Origin: JAGWNR01 sp964565685
GTDB taxonomy: Bacteria > Patescibacteriota > Minisyncoccia > Phycocordibacterales > PALSA-1337
Length of the DNA: 58,506 nucleotides
Assembly: GCA_964565685.1 (NCBI GenBank)
Contig: CAZMFR010000007.1
Coordinates: 1 to 58,506, forward strand
Reading direction: 5' to 3'
This document shows, piece after piece, positions 32,983 through 42,277 of the stretch. The notes below the pieces were generated by a model. The model ran no database searches, had not been told where the DNA came from, and saw only the letters and a program-made list of their open reading frames with translations. The first letter of the stretch is position 1; each line of letters opens with the position of its first letter. A program made the translations under genes and the position numbers.

Positions 32983-34605
32983 TTATTGGAATTTTTCAGA
33001 AAAATACTTTATCAGGTCTTTTTCGCTAACTCTCTCTTGCTTGCCAGAATCCCTGTCTCGAACTGTGACGCCAGCGTTCTTTTCGATGGTGTCAAAGTCG
33101 ATCGTGACGCAGAACGGCGTGCCGATCTCGTCCTGGCGGCGATAGCGCTTGCCGATGTTGCCGTTGTCGTCGAATTCGACGGCACCGAATTGCTTCTTTA
33201 AAATCACATATATCTCTTCTGCTTTTTTGACAAGTTCAGGCTTGTTTTTGAGCAAAGGAAATACCGCGATTTTGATGGGTGCGACAGAAGGAGCGAGCTT
33301 GAGATACGTCCTTTTTTCTCCGTTCATCTCGTCTTCGACATACGCAGAGGTTAGAATGGCCAAGACAGCTCTATCCACGCCCACTGACGGTTCGATGACA
33401 TGCGGAATGAAGCGCTTCTTTGTTTCTTCGTCGAAATAGGACAAGTCGACGCCAGAATTCTTGCTGTGGGCATTCAGGTCAAAGTCAGTGCGATACGCCA
33501 ATCCGTAAAGCTCTTTCTGACCAAAAGGATAATCGAATTCGATATCAGTGGTGCGTTTTGAATAATGAGAAAGCTCTTCGGCGGCATGCTCGCGTATATG
33601 GATCTTTTCTTTCGGTAGACCGATCTCGAGGCACCAATCCATGCGGATCTTTTCCCACATATCGAAATATTTTTCCCAGTTCTTTGGGTCTATAAAATAC
33701 TCGACCTCCATTTGTTCGAATTCGCGTACGCGAAATAGAAAGTCGCGGGGCGCGATCTCGTTTCTGAACGCTTTGCCTATCTGGGCTATTCCGAACGGCA
33801 TTTTTGGATGAAAAGAATCCATGATGTTCTTGAAGTTGACGAACATGCCCTGGGCAGTTTCTGGTCGGAGATAAGAAACGGCGTCCTCGCTTTCTACTGC
33901 GCCTACGGTAGTCCTGAACATCATATTGAACTGGCGAGGCTCAGACCACTTGTCTTTGACTCCGCATGAAGGACAAGTGACTTTTTGATTCAGATAAAAT
34001 CTGGCAAATTTTCCTGAATACGACTCTAATTTCTCTATCTGTCCCAAAATGCCTTCGATCGCTGCAATATTCGCTATAGGAATGATTTCGTTGACCTTAT
34101 TTAAAAAGTCCTTCTTTTTTTGTTCGCTTAAGCTTAGAAATTCACTGATTTTATAATTTTTATCTATGGCTTCATTAGCGGCCTTTTTTGTTTCGCCGCT
34201 ATCGATATACAAATGAACAAAATTCCTGAATTTTTTAACGTCTTCTTTATAGTCATCTTCGTCAATAATTTGATCGACTCTGAATCTCCTTTTACAATTT
34301 GAGCACTCTACGAGAGGATCAGAGAAACCTCCTACGTGACCGGAGGCGACCCACGCTTTTTGATTCATCAATATAGCCGCATCCATGCCATACATGTCTT
34401 CGCGGTCAGAGACAAACCGCTTCCACCAGAGATTTTTTACATTATTTTTAAGGGCGATGCCATATGGACCATAATCCCAAGTGCCCGCCAGACCGCCGTA
34501 GATCTCTGACCCTTGATATATAAAACCGCGCCGCTTGCAGAGCGAGATGATGGAATCCATTGTATCGGATTTGCTCGTATTTTTTTCCTTTGGTTTGTTT
34601 GACAT
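32983..34605 (-). CDS. glyS: Glycyl-tRNA synthetase (dimeric class II type)
   Basis: Single-chain alpha2 GlyRS. GFIYQGSEIYGGLAGTWDYGP at the N-terminus, motif 2 (NEIAPRDFLFRVREFEQMEVE), SYLRPETAQGMFVNF, the motif 3 region (PSVGVDRAVLAIL) and the C-terminal anticodon domain. A zinc-ribbon-like CSNCKRRF..CPSCG pair is kept. I start at MSNKPKEK; the upstream TTG codon is unlikely. It heads an operon with the M16 peptidase. Confidence 0.95.
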   Translation of the reverse strand: MSNKPKEKNTSKSDTMDSIISLCKRRGFIYQGSEIYGGLAGTWDYGPYGIALKNNVKNLWWKRFVSDREDMYGMDAAILMNQKAWVASGHVGGFSDPLVECSNCKRRFRVDQIIDEDDYKEDVKKFRNFVHLYIDSGETKKAANEAIDKNYKISEFLSLSEQKKKDFLNKVNEIIPIANIAAIEGILGQIEKLESYSGKFARFYLNQKVTCPSCGVKDKWSEPRQFNMMFRTTVGAVESEDAVSYLRPETAQGMFVNFKNIMDSFHPKMPFGIAQIGKAFRNEIAPRDFLFRVREFEQMEVEYFIDPKNWEKYFDMWEKIRMDWCLEIGLPKEKIHIREHAAEELSHYSKRTTDIEFDYPFGQKELYGLAYRTDFDLNAHSKNSGVDLSYFDEETKKRFIPHVIEPSVGVDRAVLAILTSAYVEDEMNGEKRTYLKLAPSVAPIKIAVFPLLKNKPELVKKAEEIYVILKKQFGAVEFDDNGNIGKRYRRQDEIGTPFCVTIDFDTIEKNAGVTVRDRDSGKQERVSEKDLIKYFSEKFQ

Positions 34606-34690
34606 GGTAGTAAAAGCAAAAATCAAAATTTAAAGTCCAAAATAAAAAGCATGGACTCTGAAACTTTTTACTTTCACTTTTATGTTTTGC

Positions 34691-34711
34691 TTGCATGCCG
34701 TCAGGCATGGC
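34691..34711. repeat. Family-B palindrome upstream of glyS
   Basis: TGCATGCCGTCAGGCATGGC-type hairpin, part of the dispersed GCCTGCCGACAGGC family (also 5537, 41273, 52199, 53811). Confidence 0.5.
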
Positions 34712-34761
34712 CTTTTAACTTTGATTTGTATCATTCTACACCATTTATCGAATTTGCCCAA

Positions 34762-35252
34762 AACAAAAACCCTGCTCACTGTGTTTCATCACGCGTGGCG
34801 AGCAGGGTTGATTTTTCCTCTTTTGAAGGAAAGTGGCCTGCCTATGCTAGGGAGATTTATCCTGAAGGAACCGAGGAGATTTTCTCTCTGCAAAGGCAGG
34901 TTTTGGATGGCAGAAGCGGCCTTCCAGCACACGCTGGTCCAAGAGATCATCGCTTTCGGCGAGTCTCCTGGTTACGGTCACAACTGCACGGAAGCTATAG
35001 AAAGAACGGGTTCCTGCCCTGCTTAGTAGGTGGCTAAGCTCGGATTCGGTCGAAGTCAAGAAGACGCGCTGGAACAAGAGCAGGAACTGGTGAAATTGGT
35101 CCCCCACCTCAAACCGCTTCGCGGGTCGCTAGGCTGGCAAGCACACAACAAGCACGCAAATTGTACGATCCGAGGTGAGAGGTCCTGGTACCTAAAGCAT
35201 CAAGAAGACATATTCACGTCTTCTACAATGCCGAGGATTTTTTATCAATCTG
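34762..35252 (-). ncRNA. Unidentified ~490-nt RNA gene
   Basis: A full transcription unit with no credible ORF. Promoter TTGACA-17-TATGAT (35259-35287), predicted start ~35252, terminator at 34768-34809 followed by TTTTTGTTT. Inside are strong stems: GAAGAC/GTCTTC near 35200-35225, CCGCGAAGCGG near 35125, GCTTAG/CTAAGC at ~35020-35040. Size and layout would suit a housekeeping RNA such as RNase P RNA or tmRNA, but I cannot find the P4 bases (GAGGAAAGUC, ACAGAA) or a tRNA-like end with tag frame on this strand. The opposite strand has GAAGGAAAGTGGC at ~34824, which may be chance. Confidence 0.5.
34768..34809. terminator. Bidirectional terminator at the end of the ~490-nt RNA
   Basis: AACCCTGCTC pairs with GAGCAGGGTT; T-runs flank it on both strands. 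Confidence 0.75.
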
Positions 35253-35258
35253 GCGACC

Positions 35259-35287
35259 ATCATAGCAAATCCTATTCTACTTGTCAA
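35259..35287 (-). promoter_or_regulatory. Promoter of the ~490-nt RNA
   Basis: TTGACA (35282-35287), 17-base spacer, TATGAT (35259-35264): the best -35/-10 pair in the window. Confidence 0.7.
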
Positions 35288-35412
35288 GTAGAATATCGTG
35301 TTTTACTGTTTTATAGGCAAAAAACGGCTAAAATGCGATTATTTCTCTGGAATAGAGATGAGCGATTGCCTACGATTTTCTCGTTGAGATCTGAATAGAT
35401 AAAATATACTCT

Positions 35413-37356
35413 CTATTTCGTCACAAGATCATCGCCGCTCTGAAAACCAGGATCTGTCGATAGCCGTGTAGTCAAAGCGCCCCAATTCCCGTAGACCGTG
35501 ACTCCAGTAAAATTATCTTTGGCAGATAACGTGGCAGGATTGACCAATGTCAACGGATTGCCGACATCGGTTATATTCGGCTCTAGCCCTACTTGGAAAG
35601 AAACCTGCCTCGGCTGTTGACCGTTTTGACCCAGATATGTGGCGAGAGTCCCGACGTTCCATGTGACGGTACGGCTGCCCGAATCATATTCTATATCTTC
35701 AGATTGCGGACTGACCTCGCTCATCCATGTCACATCCTCCGGCAAGGTAGCCGAGACGCTGGCGCCTGAAACCGCGCTCGACGAATTGCCGACGGTCCAG
35801 ACTATGGTGTAGGTCGTGGTCGCCTGGGCTTTTGGCGGGAATGAACCGGAATTGGTGAAAGGACCCGTGGTATATAGCGCCTGAGCCGACAGAGATACGT
35901 TTGAAGCGACTTCGACTGAACGAGAAACGCTTTCGGACAATGATTGCGGCACATCACTCTCTGACGTTCTCTGTCCATCGATGGAAACAGATAGACCGAT
36001 GTTCGGATTCAATATCGGAACAGAAGGCGTGCCTAGATCTTGAGGAGTGAAAGTAAAGACAGCCGAGCCGGATCCGCCGGCTGGAACCGATTGGAGATCG
36101 GGTGTATTAGTCTTGTCCCAGGTTATCTCGTCGTTTGCAGAATTATAAAAGCCGCCATTGGCCGAAACCGAGGCCGGATTAAAAGCATTGCCAGAGAATT
36201 GCAATTGTATTTGCGCATCATTGACGGCATCAGGCAAATTGTTGAACCAAGATATAGTGGCGGTGATCGGCTTGCCGAATTGACCGATGTAATTGCCGGT
36301 GCCGGATGTGTCATTCTGTCCAAAAGAGAGCGTCGCCGTCATGAATGGCTTCTGTAGGGTGATAGTCTCGGAGGTATCGATATACTCCGTACTAATGACA
36401 GAAGGACTGCCAGCGGCGGCCGCGCCTGCGATGAAATGAAAGACCAAACTGTCTTGATTATTGCCTTGCAAGGTGCCGGAGATGGTTATGGTTTTTGATT
36501 GACCAGGAGATATATCGCCGACGTTCCATGTCGCATTGTCGGATAATGGAGTTTGGTTTGAAGAAATGAACGAGTAGCCGAATGGATACACCGCATTCAA
36601 AAGGACGCCTTTTATAGTCGATTGCGAATTTGAAGTCAAAGTGACATTCATATCGAATTTCTGACCGGCTGTCACTTGGCTAAAAGAAGAGACTGACAGA
36701 TTCAATGGCGACGAACTGACTAGGACGTCATATGTTTGGTCTTTTTCGAATGTGGCATTAGAGCCGGGAACTTGGTAAAAAACCTTCAGGACGATTTCTT
36801 TCGTGGAATTTTCTTGACCATATAGGTCGGCATTGACTGTACGTTGGGTGATTCCATCGGGGCTTATATCATCCATGAGAGTTTGATATGTCTTTTGCTC
36901 GTTGGCTGTATTCGTCGGATCGACAGAGCCAGTCGGGAAATCCGCTTCTAGGTCGACGGTAGTCAGCTTTACATTGTTTTTATTTGTCACTGCCACGACG
37001 AATGAGAACGGCGTGCCGCCGGCGATTGAGACTGGACCATTTACGGTAATATCTAGGTTGTTGGCTGAAATGAGATTCGATCCATTAAAAAATAGATACG
37101 CGCCTATGCCGAGACATACCAAGAAGAATACTGCCGAACCGATGAGCATTTTTGTGAAAAAAGACATCGAATGGTCGCGATACGCGGCATTGAGCTTTGA
37201 TTCATCTGTTTTTTCCGCTGGTTTCTCCCAATCCTTTGGCAAATCGTTTTCTTCCGGTCTGACGCGAAAACGCCGGCGTGTGCGTATGTCGGGTGTCGAA
37301 CGCGAGTATAGGGATTTTTTCAAGTCTTCGATTGAATCTGAGTCGTCAGATGGCAT
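35413..37356 (-). CDS. Membrane-anchored surface protein with DUF11-like repeats (647 aa)
   Basis: A ~65-residue cytoplasmic, charged N-terminus precedes one TM helix (KMLIGSAVFFLVCLGIGAYL, ~70-90). The remainder is extracellular beta repeats of the DUF11/CARDB kind (NNVKLTTVDLEADFP; SAVSGASVSATLPEDVTWMS; DIEYDSGSRTVTWNVG). TATAAT ends 6 bases before the ATG (leaderless). It lies upstream of the ~490-nt RNA and downstream of recO. Likely a structural or adhesive envelope protein. Confidence 0.7.
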   Translation of the reverse strand: MPSDDSDSIEDLKKSLYSRSTPDIRTRRRFRVRPEENDLPKDWEKPAEKTDESKLNAAYRDHSMSFFTKMLIGSAVFFLVCLGIGAYLFFNGSNLISANNLDITVNGPVSIAGGTPFSFVVAVTNKNNVKLTTVDLEADFPTGSVDPTNTANEQKTYQTLMDDISPDGITQRTVNADLYGQENSTKEIVLKVFYQVPGSNATFEKDQTYDVLVSSSPLNLSVSSFSQVTAGQKFDMNVTLTSNSQSTIKGVLLNAVYPFGYSFISSNQTPLSDNATWNVGDISPGQSKTITISGTLQGNNQDSLVFHFIAGAAAAGSPSVISTEYIDTSETITLQKPFMTATLSFGQNDTSGTGNYIGQFGKPITATISWFNNLPDAVNDAQIQLQFSGNAFNPASVSANGGFYNSANDEITWDKTNTPDLQSVPAGGSGSAVFTFTPQDLGTPSVPILNPNIGLSVSIDGQRTSESDVPQSLSESVSRSVEVASNVSLSAQALYTTGPFTNSGSFPPKAQATTTYTIVWTVGNSSSAVSGASVSATLPEDVTWMSEVSPQSEDIEYDSGSRTVTWNVGTLATYLGQNGQQPRQVSFQVGLEPNITDVGNPLTLVNPATLSAKDNFTGVTVYGNWGALTTRLSTDPGFQSGDDLVTK

Positions 37357-37398
37357 GGGACAATTATATCGCCAAGCGAAGGTTTATGGAAGCTTGTA

Positions 37399-38109
37399 TC
37401 ACAAGTGGCTTTCTGTCAGACCCTTGTTTATTGCGGAAATCAATGACGGAACGAGTGGCCGCGCATTGGCGACTTGGTCTGGACCGATCATATCTGTCCT
37501 TATCAACGGTTCGGTCTTTGTTTCCGATTTTACATAGCCCAAATCGTGCAATATACGAAAAACAGCCAGAGTTTCCAATGCAGAGATGTCTAGGATCGCG
37601 CTTTTGCCTTCGATCGGTGGGTTTTCCTTGTCATGTGTTGTTCCGACAGGAACGGCGCGCAGAAGGAGATCGTGCAAGCTGAGGAGGGTCAAAAAAACCA
37701 TTTCGTTTTTTTCTTCCCCTCGAACAAGCCGACGGATCAGAGACAGAACGCGCGAATACACAGCGAGGTTTTCGCCAGACAATTTTTTTTGCGCGATCTC
37801 TTGGCCATCATTTGTCTTCGGATTTTTCAAGCATCGGTCGATTGTTTTAGCCGTTTGGTCAAGGATTGCATTATCAGAGATCTCTTCGGCTCCGACCAAT
37901 CTCCATAAATCACGCCCCCGGACAAGGGAAAAATTTCTGACAGAATAATCCTGAGTGTGATAGCGCAATTTTGAGGCGGAACGTCGCACGCCAGCAGCTA
38001 CGGCAGAGACCAAGCCGAAATCTTCTGTATAGATAGAGATAATTTTGTCTGCCTCTCTATAAGCCGATGAATAGATGACGATTCCGCGGGTTGTGTATTT
38101 CTCGTGCAT
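37399..38109 (-). CDS. recO: DNA repair protein RecO
   Basis: RecA-loading factor. The N-terminal OB fold (TRGIVIYSSAYREADKIISIYTEDFGLVSAVAAGVRR) and the helical C-terminal half are visible. The C-terminal zinc-finger cysteines of many RecO proteins are absent. TATAAA lies ~10 bases before the ATG. It is 11 bases downstream of ileS on the same strand. Confidence 0.85.
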   Translation of the reverse strand: MHEKYTTRGIVIYSSAYREADKIISIYTEDFGLVSAVAAGVRRSASKLRYHTQDYSVRNFSLVRGRDLWRLVGAEEISDNAILDQTAKTIDRCLKNPKTNDGQEIAQKKLSGENLAVYSRVLSLIRRLVRGEEKNEMVFLTLLSLHDLLLRAVPVGTTHDKENPPIEGKSAILDISALETLAVFRILHDLGYVKSETKTEPLIRTDMIGPDQVANARPLVPSLISAINKGLTESHL

Positions 38110-38120
38110 AGAGAAAAAAT

Positions 38121-41100
38121 TTATAGCACAAGTTCAAACTCAAAGAGTTTTGCCGATGGCTTGCTTTCGATCTTCGAACCACGATCCCCGTCGATGATAT
38201 GCTTTCTATCCTCGATTTTAATCTCTTTCAACAGAACCGCTTTTACAAGTTGGGGCTTGTTCTTTTCAATTAATGTCTGCTTATTCTTATCTTCCGCAAA
38301 AATCCTGAGCGTCGGTCGATCTTGAATGGTCATTTTTTGTTCCTTGCGCCTGTCTTGTATCGCACGGATGAGGTCGCGCAATTCCCCTTCTTCCTTTAAT
38401 TCTGGGGTTATATCCAGATCGAGTTCGACATCAGAAATTATCTTGTCATCAAAAATCACTTCCTTCACATTGACCTCTTCTTTGATCAAACCATAGAGAG
38501 CGACGTCCATGCCTTCCGCCTCTGGAATTTTGATTTTTAGACTTCCGAGCGGCTGTCTGACATTTATCTTTGCTTTTGAGCGGGCTTCGAGGCCAAACGA
38601 AGCGATCTGGCGCACGGCTTTCATTTTTGTAAGGAGATCCATGTCTATTTTCCCTTGGTCTGGCCATTTTTCGAGATGGACGCTTTCGATGCTTTGCATC
38701 CGTAGATAGACATCCTCTGCGACAAACGGCATGAACGGCGCTAGCAATTTTGAAAGCTCAAGCAAGACGAAACGAGTCGTCCATAGCGCGGCGGCCTTGT
38801 CCGCTTCATCGTCAGATTTAAAGCGCTCGCGCGAGCGGCGCAGATACCATGTCGACAGGTCATCGATGAAATCTGCGAACGGACGGATTGCGCGATCGAG
38901 CTCGTATTTTTCCATCGCGTCTGTCACTTCTTTGTTGAGTCGATTCAAGCAAGATAGGATCCAGCGATCAAGGATGTCTGTAGAAGCTTCTACACCGGAT
39001 ACGTTCTTTCTCCGAGCCATTTCTCGGTTTCGGAGGCCAAGCTCTCGCCCCGAAGGATCGTCGAGCGGCTCTACGAAAGAAGCATCCGATGGCTCGCTCT
39101 CGACTTCCTTCGCATACAGCTCATAAAAGCTCACCACATTCAAAAGGCGCCCGATATGCTTTTTCACCACTTCGTCAACCCCTTTCTCTGAAAAACAAAA
39201 TTCCTGCGCACGGACCAATGGAGATGACAGGAGATAATAGCGCAGAGCATCAGCGCCGTATTTGTTCACCACAGGCAAGAGATCTGGAAAATTGCTCTTT
39301 GATTTTGACATCTTTGAGCCGTCTTCGGCCAGAACTATGCCGTTGACGACAACGTTCTTATAAGGGGAACGGTCAAACAGAGATACGCCCAGAACGAGCA
39401 TGCTATAGAACCAGCCGCGCGTTTGATCGAGGCCTTCAGCGATGAAATCCGCAGGATATCCCCTGCTTTTCCCCAGCTTTCCCCCAGTTAGCTTTGAGAG
39501 GATGCTTTCTTTCGGATTGAAAACTGCTCCGTATTTTCGATCTTCGGCTTTCGATCCTTGCTTTCCAGTTTCGACTTCAAATGGATAATGCGCTTCTCCA
39601 AACGGCATAGAACCGGATTCGAACCAACAATCAAAGACTTCTTCGACGCGAGTCAATCTTTCTCCGCTCGGCAAGCACAGTTCTATGTCATCGATATATG
39701 GACGATGCAGATCGATCTCATAATCGTCATTATGCGGCAGAGGCGAGAAATCCAGTCTTTCTGGAACAGCATTTTCGAAATAATGAAGCCGATTGTCTCT
39801 ATGATCCAAGGTTTCTCTGTCATTGAGACCGAGAGCAACCGAAGTAAGCATAAAAGCCGGACCGTCATGGGTGATGATGAGGATATTCTTGCCAGAATAT
39901 CTATTTTCCATATCATAGATGAATCCTCCAACCCGCTTTCTTATGTCGATATAATTTTCAGCGCCTTCCAAGCGAATAGAAAATCGTTTTTCGTTTGGAA
40001 AAGCATCCATGAACTCTTCAAATGGCTTGCCATGATAGATGCCGGCATCCAATTCGTGCAAACGGTCATCGATAATGATGTTTTTCTTTTGAAAGCCCAA
40101 AGTATCAGCCAGAATATCGGCTGTCTCTCTTGTTCTTATAAAAGGAGAAGCTATGATAAAGTCGATATCCTTGCCGACAAAAAATCTAGCGGCATTTTTT
40201 ACTTGCTCTTTGCCTTTTTCCGTCAAATGTTTCGGGTCATCTGCTTTTGAGCTTATGACGTTCAAAGTGTTATTCTCCGCCTCGCCGTGGCGCATTATGT
40301 AATAGACATTCTTCGCTTTCGAATATTTTTTCAGCTCGGCGATAGAACCGATGACAGTTATACCTCCGTTTTTGCTTCTTTCATTTTCTTCAACCCTCCA
40401 CACCGGTATCGGCGCGCCCCAGAAGCGCGACCGCGAGATCGCCCAATCGCGGGCATTCTCCAGCCAATTGCCAAAACGGCCTTGTCCGACTTCGGACGGA
40501 GTCCAATTTACTTTTTTGTTCACAGCCGCCAATCTGTCCTTGAAACCGCTGACACGCACGAACCATGACGAAGCGGCATAATTCAGGAGCGGCGTGCCAC
40601 AGCGCCAGCAATGAGGATATGAATGGGTGAGGTTTTCCTTTGCAAAAAGTAGCCCATTCTCTTGGAGCCATTGGATGACTTTTATGTCGGTGCGGAGATG
40701 CGCGTCTTTGTCTTCTGTCGTGTTCTTTGGCTTGACCTGCAGACCGGCGAAATCTTTCACCTCGCTCTTGAACGTGCCATCGACATTCACATGTTGAACG
40801 AATGGCAGATTTTCACGTTGACCGAGCGCATAGTCGTCGGCGCCGAACGCTGGAGCGATATGGACTATGCCTGTGCCGTCGGTTGTAGTAACAAAATCGG
40901 CGGCATAAACCTTCCAGCCGTTTTTGCGGTTCTTTAGACCTGAATCTTTTGAGTAATAGTCAAAGAGCGGCTTGTATGATCTTCCTACCAGATCGGAACC
41001 TTTCATCTCCGCCACGATCTCGTATTCTTCTTTTTTAAAAGTAGAAGCGAGACGTTCTTTTGCGAGGATATAGAAACATCGATTTTTTTCTAAATTTACT

Positions 41101-41957
41101 TCCTTATTTTTAACTTCCTCATTTTTAATTTCCTCGTTTTTAACTTTCACTTTCACATATTCAATGTCCTTCCCTACTGCAAGCGAAACATTTCCCGGCA
41201 ATGTCCACGGCGTCGTCGTCCACGCCAAAAAATAAGTGACTCCTTCCTCGTCTGCATCTTTCTTTTTTGCTTCCTGCCTATCGGCAGGCATGGCTTTGCT
41301 TCTTTCATTTTCTTCAACTTTGAATTTAACGTAGACCGAAATGTCCTTTATGTCTTTATACCCCTGTGCGACCTCGAAATTCGACAAGGTCGTCTCGCAA
41401 TGCGGACAGATCTGCATCGGCTTGAAACCTTCGTAGACGAGGCCTTTTTTATGCAATTCTTTGAAAGCCCACCAGACGCTCTCGGTATAGCTAGCGTTCA
41501 TCGTCTCGTAATCATTTTCCATATCAGCCCAACGGCCGAGACGCGGTATTATCTCCTTCCAATTGTCGACATAGCGATGCACGGCCTTGCGCGCGGCAGA
41601 ATTGAATCTTTTGATGCCGAAATCTATGATGTCTTTTTTGCTCTTCAGATTTAGCTCTTTTTCGATCAGATTCTCTACCGGCAAGCCATGACAATCCCAT
41701 CCCCAGCGGCGGCGAACGCGAAAGCCGCGCATCGTTTTATATCGCGGTACAGCGTCTTTGATAGAAGTAGGCAAAACGTGGCCAAAGTGAGGCAATCCGG
41801 TGGCAAATGGCGGTCCGTCAAAAAAAACGAAATCGCCGCGCGGCGCATCCCTTTCCACGCTTTTCTTGAAAATCTCGTTCTCCTTCCAATATTTTAAAAT
41901 GCGCTCTTCGCGCTCTTGGGCGGGAGATTTGTTGTTCTCATTCTGATCTATATCCAT
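38121..41957 (-). CDS. ileS: Isoleucyl-tRNA synthetase containing a histidine-phosphatase domain (1278 aa)
   Basis: Class I IleRS with HFGH (PFATGLPHFGHVLPT, ~60), the CP1 editing domain, WGAPIPVWR, DCWFESGSMPFGEAHYPFE and KMSKS (~882). Between IGSIAELKKYSK and DLHRPYIDDIEL, residues ~548-730 form a complete phosphoglycerate-mutase-like phosphatase: YYIMRHGEAENN (His ~557), SPFIRTRETADIL (Arg ~608), HELDAGIYHG (Glu ~635), IITHDGPAFM (His ~697). All core residues are kept. Short inserts also occur: MPADRQ from a family-B palindrome in CP1, and PSDASFVEPLDDPSG near the C-terminal domain. The usual length is ~1040-1100 aa. Confidence 0.95.
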   Translation of the reverse strand: MDIDQNENNKSPAQEREERILKYWKENEIFKKSVERDAPRGDFVFFDGPPFATGLPHFGHVLPTSIKDAVPRYKTMRGFRVRRRWGWDCHGLPVENLIEKELNLKSKKDIIDFGIKRFNSAARKAVHRYVDNWKEIIPRLGRWADMENDYETMNASYTESVWWAFKELHKKGLVYEGFKPMQICPHCETTLSNFEVAQGYKDIKDISVYVKFKVEENERSKAMPADRQEAKKKDADEEGVTYFLAWTTTPWTLPGNVSLAVGKDIEYVKVKVKNEEIKNEEVKNKEVNLEKNRCFYILAKERLASTFKKEEYEIVAEMKGSDLVGRSYKPLFDYYSKDSGLKNRKNGWKVYAADFVTTTDGTGIVHIAPAFGADDYALGQRENLPFVQHVNVDGTFKSEVKDFAGLQVKPKNTTEDKDAHLRTDIKVIQWLQENGLLFAKENLTHSYPHCWRCGTPLLNYAASSWFVRVSGFKDRLAAVNKKVNWTPSEVGQGRFGNWLENARDWAISRSRFWGAPIPVWRVEENERSKNGGITVIGSIAELKKYSKAKNVYYIMRHGEAENNTLNVISSKADDPKHLTEKGKEQVKNAARFFVGKDIDFIIASPFIRTRETADILADTLGFQKKNIIIDDRLHELDAGIYHGKPFEEFMDAFPNEKRFSIRLEGAENYIDIRKRVGGFIYDMENRYSGKNILIITHDGPAFMLTSVALGLNDRETLDHRDNRLHYFENAVPERLDFSPLPHNDDYEIDLHRPYIDDIELCLPSGERLTRVEEVFDCWFESGSMPFGEAHYPFEVETGKQGSKAEDRKYGAVFNPKESILSKLTGGKLGKSRGYPADFIAEGLDQTRGWFYSMLVLGVSLFDRSPYKNVVVNGIVLAEDGSKMSKSKSNFPDLLPVVNKYGADALRYYLLSSPLVRAQEFCFSEKGVDEVVKKHIGRLLNVVSFYELYAKEVESEPSDASFVEPLDDPSGRELGLRNREMARRKNVSGVEASTDILDRWILSCLNRLNKEVTDAMEKYELDRAIRPFADFIDDLSTWYLRRSRERFKSDDEADKAAALWTTRFVLLELSKLLAPFMPFVAEDVYLRMQSIESVHLEKWPDQGKIDMDLLTKMKAVRQIASFGLEARSKAKINVRQPLGSLKIKIPEAEGMDVALYGLIKEEVNVKEVIFDDKIISDVELDLDITPELKEEGELRDLIRAIQDRRKEQKMTIQDRPTLRIFAEDKNKQTLIEKNKPQLVKAVLLKEIKIEDRKHIIDGDRGSKIESKPSAKLFEFELVL
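41273..41294. repeat. Family-B palindrome inside ileS
   Basis: CCTGCC-TATC-GGCAGGCATGGC is read in frame as AMPADRQ within the editing domain. Confidence 0.7.
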
Positions 41958-42031
41958 AAAAGTAAGCCAATTCTATCACTTTTTAAATTTTTTGAAAGAA
42001 AAACCAGCCCAATATCTTCCGCATAAAAAAT

Positions 42032-42132
42032 AGCGGTCATCCCCTTTAAAGGTGGGATGACCGCCGGACATCGTTCAACTGACAACAAATTGCACCTCGG
42101 TACCAGTTGAACCGTCAGATTATGTATGTCCG
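42032..42132 (-). ncRNA. Structured 3' region/terminator downstream of argS
   Basis: On the minus strand, CGGACAT (42126-42132) pairs with ATGTCCG (42064-42070), enclosing a 9-bp stem GTTCAACTG/CAGTTGAAC. An 11-bp terminator stem GCGGTCATCCC with a T6 tract follows at 42024-42063. It may be the long argS 3' UTR or a separate small RNA. The 42064-42277 gap holds only a 33-codon GTG ORF (42173-42274) with no other support. Confidence 0.4.
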
Positions 42133-42277
42133 CATGATCTTTCGTTTAAAAAACCATGCTCAAACTCCGTTGTCACTTCATAGGCATTTCCTCCATCGCG
42201 GTTAGCGCGTTTCTAATGAGCTTGGTACAAGGAACAAAAGTACCATAAGCGGCGTCCGAGAGCAACTGAACCACTGT

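Noticed and set aside
34820..35110. tmRNA or RNase P RNA on the plus strand (GAAGGAAAGTGGC, GGATTCGGTC words)
   Set aside because: The required partner motifs (ACAGAA, tRNA-like end with CCA, tag frame) are missing, and promoter and terminator fit the minus strand better.
35030..35398. 122-aa plus-strand ORF opposite the ~490-nt RNA
   Set aside because: No ribosome-binding site or family signal, and it crosses the minus-strand promoter.
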